Origin: Lachnospiraceae bacterium UBA7160
GTDB lineage: Bacteria; Bacillota; Clostridia; Lachnospirales; Lachnospiraceae
Direction: 5' to 3'
Length of the DNA: 60,719 nucleotides
NCBI GenBank assembly: GCA_002491565.1
Contig: DKWE01000048.1
Location: 24,282 to 85,000 of the forward strand
Of the stretch, positions 48,979 to 56,816 are shown in pieces (position 1 is the stretch's first letter; every line of letters begins with the position of its first letter). A program made the translations under genes and the position numbers. The notes below the pieces were generated by a model. That model saw nothing but the letters and a program-made list of their open reading frames with translations, did not search any database and was not told the DNA's origin.

Positions 48979-49102
48979 GGGACTGAGCGGTCGGAAGCCA
49001 TATGGTCAGGGACGCGGGTCAGAGTAGGTCAGAAGCCATATTGGGCAGGAGTAAGGGACTGAGCGGTCAGAAACCATATGGGCAGGAGTGAGGATCTGAG
49101 CA
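48952..49102. repeat. 37/38-bp tandem duplication of the mscS gene end
   Basis: Units start at 48952, 48989, 49027 and 49065. Each repeats the codons for GQKxYGQE and stop. Stops are kept as TGA (48976), TAA (49052) and TGA (49089), in three different frames; the second unit has lost its stop. Confidence 0.85.
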
Positions 49103-49263
49103 GGCCAAAAGATGCGTGTGCTGGTGTGACATTGTATTCATGCCAGAAGCCGTGCAGGCAGGCGTAACAGGGATAAGCGGCATATCTGCCTGATTATATG
49201 TTATAGTATTATATAGTAGGAGTTCTACATTGCAGGAATCATCGCTATAGGAAAGGATGCAGT

Positions 49264-50313
49264 ATGAAAAAATGGAAATGGGCTGCGGTATTGGCGGCGG
49301 CGTGGCTGCTGGGCGGCTGCGCGATGGGCGGCGCGACAGGAGAAAAGACTGTTCAGGGTATCGCAGCGTTAAAGAACAGAGATTACGCGGCGGCACAGCA
49401 GCTGTTTTCACAGGCAGTGCAGGAGCAGGAACAGCAGATGCTGGCGTACCGTGGACTGGGACAGGCCTGTATGGGGCTGGGGCAGTACGAGGAAGCGGCG
49501 AGTGCGTTTGAGACAGCACTCGAGCATACGGATGAGAAGATGCCGGACAACACGCGTGATCTCCGGCTCTATCTGGCGGCCGTCTATTACCGGCTGGAAG
49601 AGTATGAGAAGGCGGTCGATACCTGTACGGAGGTTCTTGAGGCTGACGCAAAGGGAAATGTAGACGCATACTATCTGAGAGGAGCGGGTGCGCTGCATGA
49701 AGGGGATCAGGAGAATGCGAAGAGCGATTTTGACCGCGCCGTGGCAATGGAGTCTGGGGATTATGACCTGTATCTGATGATTTATGAGGCTTACCGGGAG
49801 GTGAATCTGTCAGGAATCGGCGCGGAGTATCTGCAGGGCGCACTGAATATTCAGGGAGAGGAACTGGAAGACTATTATAACCGGGGGCGGATTTACTATT
49901 ATCTTGAGGATTACGAGGAGGCACAGCGGCTGCTGATCGGCCCGTCTGAGCAGGAATATGAGCCCGCGATGAATCTGATTGGACGTGTATACCTGGCGCA
50001 GGAGGATTACGGACATGCGCAGGATATTTATGAGAAAATTCTCTCGAAGTTTGGCGAAAGCACGGATGGCTACAACGGGCTTGCGTTGTGCGAGCTCGGG
50101 AGCGGCAATTATGACGCAGCGCTTTCCTGGATCGCGCAGGGGCTTGCGCTGGACGGCGAGGCAGGAAAGCGGGAGCTGTACTTTAATGAAATTGTAGCGT
50201 ATGAGCGGAAGCAGGACTTTGCAACGGCGAAGGTAAAGGCGGAAGCGTATGTGACAAATTATCCATCGGATGAGGCAGGGAGGAAGGAACTGACATTTCT
50301 GGCGTCGCGGTAG
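49264..50313 (+). CDS. TPR-repeat lipoprotein
   Basis: The 349-residue protein begins MKKWKWAAVLAAAWLLGGCA, a lipoprotein signal peptide with lipobox LGGC. The rest is at least seven tetratricopeptide repeats (for example RDYAAAQQLFSQAVQEQEQQ, YEEAASAFETALEHT, GNVDAYYLRGAGALHEGD, YNGLALCELGSGNYDAALSW). It probably acts as a surface scaffold; partners are unknown. GGAAAGGA precedes the ATG. Confidence 0.87.
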   Translation: MKKWKWAAVLAAAWLLGGCAMGGATGEKTVQGIAALKNRDYAAAQQLFSQAVQEQEQQMLAYRGLGQACMGLGQYEEAASAFETALEHTDEKMPDNTRDLRLYLAAVYYRLEEYEKAVDTCTEVLEADAKGNVDAYYLRGAGALHEGDQENAKSDFDRAVAMESGDYDLYLMIYEAYREVNLSGIGAEYLQGALNIQGEELEDYYNRGRIYYYLEDYEEAQRLLIGPSEQEYEPAMNLIGRVYLAQEDYGHAQDIYEKILSKFGESTDGYNGLALCELGSGNYDAALSWIAQGLALDGEAGKRELYFNEIVAYERKQDFATAKVKAEAYVTNYPSDEAGRKELTFLASR

Positions 50314-50401
50314 CACTATTAAATGTATGGTTCTTGTTTATCCGGGATAGTGTATGGAACTGTAAATGTGGAAAACTGAGAAAATCGCAGGAGGATGCAA
50401 A

Positions 50402-51643
50402 ATGGAGATGATTGAATTAAATGAGGTACAGGAGCGTGTCCTCCTGATTGGCGTGCAGGAGATGGACGGCGACGATACGGAGGAATCTCTGCAGGAGCTG
50501 GGCGAGCTGGCGCAGACGGCGGGAGCTGAGGTGCTGGGGACAGTCATTCAGCGCAGGGAGTCGGTGCATCCGGGAACCTATATTGGCAAAGGAAAGATCG
50601 ATGAGGTCCGGGAGCTGCTCTGGGAGACAGAGGCGACGGGTGTCATCTGTGATGACGAGTTAAGCCCTGCCCAGATGAACAATCTGCAGCAGGAGCTGGA
50701 GTGCAAGGTGATGGACCGGACGCTCCTGATTCTTGATATTTTTGCGCGCCACGCGACGACGAGCGAGGGCAAGCTGCAGGTTGAGCTGGCGCAGCTGCGC
50801 TACCGCGCTGCACGGCTTGCAGGGTTGGGAAATTCATTGTCGAGGCTGGGTGGAGGAATCGGCACGCGCGGTCCCGGGGAGAAAAAGCTGGAGATGGACC
50901 GCCGTGTGATTCGGACACGGATCAGCCGTCTGAAGCAGGAACTGGAGGAGGTTGTGCGGCATCGTGATCTGATCCGCGGCAGGCGCAGAAAGTCCGAGCA
51001 GAAGGTCGTGGCTCTGGTGGGCTATACATCGGTCGGAAAGTCGGCGCTGTTCCGTGCGCTGACCGGCGCAGATGTGCTGGAGGACGCAAAGCTGTTCGCG
51101 ACCCTGGATACGACGACGCGCGGCATACGGCTTTCGGGTAAGCAGGAAGTGCTGCTGACGGACACGGTCGGATTTATCCGCAAGCTGCCGCATCATTTGG
51201 TAGAGGCATTTAAGAGTACGCTGGAGGAGGCGTGCTGTGCTGATATCCTGATCCATGTGGTAGACGCATCCAGCGCTCAGATGGAGCAGCAGATGGGCGT
51301 CGTCTATGAGACGCTGCATCAGCTCGGAGCGGATGACCGGCCGGTGATCACGGTGTTCAATAAACAGGACCTGCTGCCGGAGCGCCGGGTATGCCGGGAT
51401 CGCCATGCAGAAGCATGTGTTCCGGCCTCTGCACATACAGGGGAGGGCCTGGAGGAAATCCGGGGCGCAATTGAGCAGATTTTGCGGGACGATAAGATTT
51501 ATATCGAGCGTCTGTACCCATATGAGAAGGCGGGGTTGCTGCAGCTGATCCGAAGGAAGGGAGAGCTGATGGCGGAGGAGTACCGCGCGGAAGGAATTTT
51601 CGTGCAGGCGTATGTGCCGGCGGATATTTATATGGATGTTTGA
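50402..51643 (+). CDS. hflX: GTPase HflX
   Basis: The 413-residue ribosome-splitting GTPase has the HflX N-domain (GTYIGKGKIDEVRELL), the Gly-rich linker (LGGGIGTRGPGEKKLEMDRR), a coiled coil and the G domain: G1 GYTSVGKSALF (about 203-213), G3 DTVGFIRKLPHHLVEAF and G4 FNKQD. It rescues stalled ribosomes under stress. The start at 50402 follows AGGAGG; a frame ATG at 50366 has no site. Confidence 0.94.
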   Translation: MEMIELNEVQERVLLIGVQEMDGDDTEESLQELGELAQTAGAEVLGTVIQRRESVHPGTYIGKGKIDEVRELLWETEATGVICDDELSPAQMNNLQQELECKVMDRTLLILDIFARHATTSEGKLQVELAQLRYRAARLAGLGNSLSRLGGGIGTRGPGEKKLEMDRRVIRTRISRLKQELEEVVRHRDLIRGRRRKSEQKVVALVGYTSVGKSALFRALTGADVLEDAKLFATLDTTTRGIRLSGKQEVLLTDTVGFIRKLPHHLVEAFKSTLEEACCADILIHVVDASSAQMEQQMGVVYETLHQLGADDRPVITVFNKQDLLPERRVCRDRHAEACVPASAHTGEGLEEIRGAIEQILRDDKIYIERLYPYEKAGLLQLIRRKGELMAEEYRAEGIFVQAYVPADIYMDV

Positions 51644-51874
51644 GGTTCCGAGCTGACTGACAGATATCGTACAGATGCGGGAGGATAGTAGACATATTTT
51701 TCGTCCGAGCCGCCTTAATTGCATGACAATTCTGAAAAGTTAAAGAATTGTAGAAGAGTGTATACTAAGTACGAAATGGTTAGTGATGGAAGTATCCCAA
51801 GATTTGGATAGAAGACCATAATTCGGGTTTTGTCAAGCACGAAAAAATAGTCAGAATTTAGAAGAAATAATCAT

Positions 51875-51921
51875 ACACTACATCTGGTGCCGATAGAATA
51901 ATCCAACCATATATCTAGTGT
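51875..51921. promoter_or_regulatory. Paired NrdR boxes
   Basis: ACACTACATCTGGTGC (51875-51890) and ACCATATATCTAGTGT (51906-51921) both resemble the NrdR consensus acaCwATATaTwGtgt. Their centres are 31 bases apart, the three-turn spacing typical of NrdR operators. They end eight bases before the -35 box of nrdD. NrdR represses ribonucleotide reductase genes when dATP is high. Confidence 0.75.
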
Positions 51922-51928
51922 TTTCCCG

Positions 51929-51957
51929 TTGACTTCCCCATAGATGGATGCTATACT
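51929..51957 (+). promoter_or_regulatory. Promoter of nrdD
   Basis: TTGACT at 51929-51934, TATACT at 51952-51957, 17-base spacer. Confidence 0.8.
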
Positions 51958-52189
51958 GTAAGCCATACGTGGTATAGGGGTGTACCGCGGGGGAAGAGTA
52001 TAAAAAGACAATTCAGAGCTCTGGCTGAGACTGTTCCGTACAGTTTTACTTTCGCGCTTATGCACAGCTGATGCAGAGGTATTTGCAGTTTTTGTGCAGT
52101 CAGTGCAGATATAGCTGCGGTGAACGCAGTGCGGGCGGAGAGCCGAGCGTTATGGAAAATGCGGAATATATAATCGGGAGGAAGCAGGA

Positions 52190-54895
52190 GTGTTTAGAGT
52201 AATAAAACGAGATGGTGAAGTAGCAGATTTTGATCTTGGGAAAATCGGCGGGGCGATTGCGAAGGCATTTGACGCGACCGGGATGGCGTACAATCAGGAC
52301 ATTATCGATCTTCTGGATCTGCGCGTGACCGCGAATTTCCAGAAGAAGATCAAGGATAGCCTGATTGATGTCGAGAGCATCCAGGACAGCGTAGAGCAGG
52401 TGCTCTCCCAGACAGGGTACGAGGACGTGGCGAAGGCATACATCCTGTACCGCAAGCAGCGCGAGAAGATCCGCAATATGAAGTCAACAATTTTGAATTA
52501 TAAGGAGATAGTAGACAGCTATGTCAAGGTAGAAGACTGGCGTGTCAAGGAGAATTCGACGGTGACTTATTCGGTCGGAGGCCTGATTCTGAGTAATTCC
52601 GGCGCGGTGACGGCAAATTACTGGCTGTCTGAGATTTATGACCAGGAGATTGCAGATGCGCACCGCAATGCGGATATTCATATCCATGACCTGTCGATGC
52701 TGACCGGATACTGTGCGGGCTGGTCCCTGAAGCAGCTGATCAAGGAAGGACTTGGCGGAATCAAGGGCAAGATCACCTCGGCTCCGGCGAAGCATCTCTC
52801 AGTGCTGTGCAACCAGATGGTGAATTTCCTCGGTATTATGCAGAATGAGTGGGCAGGTGCGCAGGCGTTTTCCTCGTTTGACACCTACCTTGCGCCGTTT
52901 GTGAAGGCAGACCATCTGACGTATCCAGAGGTCAAAAAGTGTATTGAATCCTTTATCTATGGAGTCAACACACCGAGCCGCTGGGGCACGCAGGCTCCGT
53001 TCTCGAATATTACGCTCGACTGGACCGTTCCGAATGATCTGGCAGAGCTTCCGGCAATCGTCGGCGGCAGGGAGATGGATTTCTGCTACAAGGACTGCAA
53101 AAAAGAGATGGACATGGTCAATAAGGCATTCATCGAGACGATGATCGAGGGAGATGCAAATGGCCGCGGCTTCCAGTATCCGATTCCGACCTATTCGATT
53201 ACGAGCGACTTTGACTGGTCTGAGACGGAGAATAACAAGCTGCTGTTTACGATGACAGCGAAGTATGGCACTCCGTATTTTTCAAATTATATCAATAGCG
53301 ACATGGAGCCGAGTGATGTCCGCAGTATGTGCTGCAGGCTGCGTCTTGATCTGCGGGAACTTCGGAAGAAGACAGGCGGCTTCTTTGGATCGGGCGAGAG
53401 CACAGGAAGTATCGGTGTCGTGACGATCAACCTGCCGCGGCTGGCTTACCTCGCGGCAAACGAGAAGGACTTCTACAAGCGTCTCGACCATATGATGGAT
53501 GTTGCGGCGCGTTCTCTGAAGATTAAGCGCGATGTGGTGTCGCGGCTGCTGGAGGAAGGGCTTTATCCGTACACGAAGCGGTACCTCGGTTCCTTCACCA
53601 ATCATTTTTCGACAATCGGCCTGATCGGCATGAATGAGGCCGGGCTGAATGCGAACTGGCTGAAAAAGGATCTGACGCATCCGGAGACACAGCAGTTTGC
53701 GAAGGATGTGCTGAACCATATGCGTGACCGTCTCGTGATTTACCAGGAGGAGTACGGCGATCTGTACAACCTGGAGGCAACTCCGGCAGAGTCCACGACG
53801 TACCGTCTTGCAAAGCATGACAGGGCGCGGTGGCCGGAGATCATCACAGCAGGCAAGGCAGGAGACACGCCATACTATACGAACAGCTCGCATCTGCCGG
53901 TGGATTATACAGAGGACATTTTTGCGGCGCTGGATATTCAGGATGAACTGCAGACGCTGTACACATCCGGTACAGTCTTCCATGCGTTCCTCGGGGAGCG
54001 GCTTCCGGACTGGAAAGCGGCGGCATCCCTGGTGCGCAAGATTGCAGAGAATTATAAGCTGCCGTATTATACAATGTCTCCGACGTACTCGATCTGCCAG
54101 GAGCATGGATATCTGGACGGGGAGCAGTATGAGTGTCCGATCTGCGGGAAAAAGACAGAGGTCTACAGCCGGATTACCGGCTATTACCGCCCGGTGCAGA
54201 ACTGGAATGACGGCAAGGTGCAGGAGTACAAGAACCGGAAGCTGTACCGGCCGGAGGCAGGAGAATGGCAGGCATCCGCAGCAAAGGTGGAAAATACGGT
54301 ATGTTCTGCGTACCGCGGAGGTACAAGGGTGACGGTTGACGCAGAGACACTCGCGGCAGCGGATGCACAGAGCAACACTGAGGAAACTGTATCACTGAAT
54401 GCTCAGAGCAGTGCGGGAGAAGCTGCGGCGGCAGGTATGCAGAATGGTGCAGGGGAAGCTGCGGCGGCAGGCATGCAGAATGGCGCAGAGGAAGCCGCGG
54501 CGGCAGGCACGCAGAATGGTACAGGGGAAACTGCAGCAGCATCCGAGGTACGTGAGACAACAAGGATAGAAGCTGGAAAGCAGGAGACAGTGAAAGCGGA
54601 AGCCGGGAAGCAGCAAGTGGCAGAAGCTGGTACGGGTGCGCGTGAGACGGCATCCGCAAAGAAGGGGAGTTCCCCGATTATGCGGTATCTGTTTACGACA
54701 AAGACCTGCCCGAACTGCCGGATTGCGCGCAAGATGCTGGGCAATGAGTCTTACACGCTGGTTGACGCAGAGGAGAATCAGGAGCTGGTACATAAGTATG
54801 GGATTATGCAGGCGCCGACGCTGGTTGTGCTGCACGATGGTGTCGTAGATAAGTATGTGAACGCCTCCAATATCAAACGGTATGTAGACCGTTAG
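52190..54895 (+). CDS. nrdD: Anaerobic (class III) ribonucleotide reductase fused to a thioredoxin-like domain
   Basis: The 901-residue protein reduces ribonucleotides with a glycyl radical. An ATP-cone (1-95; FRVIKRDGEVADFD) precedes the catalytic domain. The thiyl-radical region is MCCRLRLDL (about 378-386), with LTGYCAGWSL earlier. The zinc site is CQEHGY plus CPIC (about 634-652), and the glycyl radical motif is SRITGYYRP (Gly about 663). Up to about 710 this is a normal length. A 36-bp-repeat linker (about 735-790, then charged residues to ~825) then leads to a thioredoxin/glutaredoxin fold with KTCPNCRIARKML (CPNC about 840) and QAPTLVVLHDG (cis-Pro). GTG start after GGGAGG. No activase gene (nrdG) follows. 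Confidence 0.93.
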   Translation: MFRVIKRDGEVADFDLGKIGGAIAKAFDATGMAYNQDIIDLLDLRVTANFQKKIKDSLIDVESIQDSVEQVLSQTGYEDVAKAYILYRKQREKIRNMKSTILNYKEIVDSYVKVEDWRVKENSTVTYSVGGLILSNSGAVTANYWLSEIYDQEIADAHRNADIHIHDLSMLTGYCAGWSLKQLIKEGLGGIKGKITSAPAKHLSVLCNQMVNFLGIMQNEWAGAQAFSSFDTYLAPFVKADHLTYPEVKKCIESFIYGVNTPSRWGTQAPFSNITLDWTVPNDLAELPAIVGGREMDFCYKDCKKEMDMVNKAFIETMIEGDANGRGFQYPIPTYSITSDFDWSETENNKLLFTMTAKYGTPYFSNYINSDMEPSDVRSMCCRLRLDLRELRKKTGGFFGSGESTGSIGVVTINLPRLAYLAANEKDFYKRLDHMMDVAARSLKIKRDVVSRLLEEGLYPYTKRYLGSFTNHFSTIGLIGMNEAGLNANWLKKDLTHPETQQFAKDVLNHMRDRLVIYQEEYGDLYNLEATPAESTTYRLAKHDRARWPEIITAGKAGDTPYYTNSSHLPVDYTEDIFAALDIQDELQTLYTSGTVFHAFLGERLPDWKAAASLVRKIAENYKLPYYTMSPTYSICQEHGYLDGEQYECPICGKKTEVYSRITGYYRPVQNWNDGKVQEYKNRKLYRPEAGEWQASAAKVENTVCSAYRGGTRVTVDAETLAAADAQSNTEETVSLNAQSSAGEAAAAGMQNGAGEAAAAGMQNGAEEAAAAGTQNGTGETAAASEVRETTRIEAGKQETVKAEAGKQQVAEAGTGARETASAKKGSSPIMRYLFTTKTCPNCRIARKMLGNESYTLVDAEENQELVHKYGIMQAPTLVVLHDGVVDKYVNASNIKRYVDR
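54411..54540. repeat. In-frame 36-bp minisatellite in the NrdD linker
   Basis: Three full 12-codon units (GMQNGAGEAAAA type) and a partial first one, all in frame, directly between the NrdD catalytic part and the thioredoxin-like domain. Confidence 0.9.
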
Positions 54896-54957
54896 TGTAC
54901 TGATACGTTCTAGTCTAGACATGAACGTGCCAGCACACTTGTGTGAGCAGAATAGAG

Positions 54958-55010
54958 AGTGCCCTGGGGCAGCACCGGAAGTGGTGTTTGTCTCTGGGCA
55001 CTGTTTTTAT
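54958..55010 (+). terminator. Rho-independent terminator of nrdD
   Basis: AGTGCCC and GGGCACT pair around an inner GCACC/GGTGT stem, followed by GTTTTTAT. Confidence 0.8.
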
Positions 55011-55155
55011 AGAAAAGTATGTTCTGCGAAAAAATGCTCGCAAATTTTTTATACTTTTTTATGAAAATTTAACAGTTTTTGGGAATGCTTTCTGCGAATC
55101 TGCCCTTGTTCGTCAGGAATGGTTCTGTTATAATAGCGGAAACAGGAGGATTGTT

Positions 55156-56772
55156 ATGAACAAGCATTTCCAGGATCGGGATATCAAAGATATAAAGAAT
55201 GCATCCATTGATAAAGGGAAACGTGGAATAAAAAGCGTGGTATTTGGCAGGACGGCTGTACTGCTTTTTTGTTTTGCACTGCAGCTTCTTCTTCTCTTTT
55301 TGGGGATGACGCGGCTGGCGCAGTATGTCTATGTTTTCTTCGGCGGGTATTTCCTGTTCGGGCTGCTGGTGCTGCTGATCATTCTGAACCGAACGGAGAA
55401 TCCTGCGTTTCAACTGGCCTGGGCCTCTCTGGTATTGCTATTCCCCTTGTTCGGAGGGCTGTTCTACCTGTATATTGAACTACAGCCCGGCACTGCGCTG
55501 CTGGATGCAAGGGTGGCAGAGCTTGACGAGGAGACAGCCGATACACTGAAGCAGGATGCGGAAGTGCTGAGAGAGCTGAATGAAATAGACTGCCACACGG
55601 CGCAGCTGGCAAATTATGTCCGGAAGAATGGATATCCCATCTACCGGAATGTGCAGGTGAAGTATTTTCCGAGCGGCGAGACGAAGTACGAAGAGTTGCT
55701 GCGTCAGCTGAAAATGGCAGAGAAATTTATCTTTTTGGAGTATTTTATTATTGCGGAAGGCCACATGTGGGACAGCATCCTTGAAATACTGGAGCAGAAG
55801 GTAAAAGAGGGCGTGGAGGTACGGCTTATGTATGACGGTACCAATGAAATGTTCTATTTGCCTCATGAATACGTAGACAAGCTTAGGGGGATGGGAATCC
55901 ACTGCAAGATTTTCTCACCGGTTACTCCGATTTTTTCCACACATTACAATAACCGCGACCACCGTAAGATCGTAGTCATCGATGGGCGCATCGCGTTCAC
56001 AGGAGGTGTGAACCTTGCGGACGAATACATCAATTATAAGGAACGCTTTGGGCATTGGAAGGATGCAGCTATCATGGTCGAAGGCGAGGCGGTCAAAAGC
56101 TTCACTTTGATGTTCCTGAAGATGTGGGCGATTTCAGATAAGGCAGAGAACATGGCAATTTATCTGCGCACACCTGCACCGGGAGCGGATGTGGTGCGTG
56201 CCGGAGAGTGTGAAGGAGCTCAGGGCGGGTTTATCATGCCGTATGCGGAGCATCCTTTTGCACAGAACCGGACGGCAAAGCGCATCTACCTGGATATTCT
56301 GAATACAGCGACTCGTTATGTTCATATCATGACGCCGTATCTGGTGCCAGACTATGAGTTGTCGCAGGCGCTGATCTATGCAGCGCGGCGCGGTGTGGAT
56401 GTGAAGCTTCTGCTGCCGCACATTCCGGATAAAAAATATGCGTTTGCACTGGCACATTCCTATTATAAGCGGCTGATCAGCGCAGGCGTGAAGATTTATG
56501 AGTATACACCGGGTTTTGTACATTCCAAGGTTTTTGTCAGTGATGATATTCGCGCGGTTGTCGGGGCGATCAACCTGGACTTCCGCAGTCTGTATCTGCA
56601 TTTTGAATGTGCAGCATTTTTGTATGGGGTCAGTGAGATCAGCGAGATTGAGAATGATTTTCGGGCAACACTGCCGAAATGCCAGCTGATAACAATGTTT
56701 GATGTGCGCCATGACAAGCTTACGCGGAAAGTGGCGGGGCAGCTGATGCGGCTGGTGGCGCCGCTGATGTGA
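55156..56772 (+). CDS. cls: Cardiolipin synthase
   Basis: The 538-residue membrane enzyme joins two phosphatidylglycerols into cardiolipin. Two N-terminal membrane segments (about 35-55 and 65-85, PLDc_N) precede two phospholipase D domains with HxKxxxxD motifs: NRDHRKIVVIDGRIAFTGG (about 262) and FVHSKVFVSDDIRAVVGA (about 454). The start at 55156 (MNKHFQDRD) follows AGGAGG; the longer frame from 54943 crosses the nrdD terminator and is not real. Confidence 0.93.
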   Translation: MNKHFQDRDIKDIKNASIDKGKRGIKSVVFGRTAVLLFCFALQLLLLFLGMTRLAQYVYVFFGGYFLFGLLVLLIILNRTENPAFQLAWASLVLLFPLFGGLFYLYIELQPGTALLDARVAELDEETADTLKQDAEVLRELNEIDCHTAQLANYVRKNGYPIYRNVQVKYFPSGETKYEELLRQLKMAEKFIFLEYFIIAEGHMWDSILEILEQKVKEGVEVRLMYDGTNEMFYLPHEYVDKLRGMGIHCKIFSPVTPIFSTHYNNRDHRKIVVIDGRIAFTGGVNLADEYINYKERFGHWKDAAIMVEGEAVKSFTLMFLKMWAISDKAENMAIYLRTPAPGADVVRAGECEGAQGGFIMPYAEHPFAQNRTAKRIYLDILNTATRYVHIMTPYLVPDYELSQALIYAARRGVDVKLLLPHIPDKKYAFALAHSYYKRLISAGVKIYEYTPGFVHSKVFVSDDIRAVVGAINLDFRSLYLHFECAAFLYGVSEISEIENDFRATLPKCQLITMFDVRHDKLTRKVAGQLMRLVAPLM

Positions 56773-56816
56773 GGACGGTCACGCAGATAATGTGTTGCGC
56801 ACAAGGGAGAAGGAAG

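Larger units (their letters stand above)
51644..52189. other. 546-bp control region of nrdD
   Basis: It contains two NrdR boxes (51875-51921), a promoter (51929-51957) and a leader of about 225 bases before the GTG start. The first 200 bases hold nothing recognised. Confidence 0.6.

Noticed and set aside
54943..55155. N-terminal extension of cardiolipin synthase
   Set aside because: The extension runs through the nrdD terminator and lacks a ribosome binding site; AGGAGG fixes the start at 55156.
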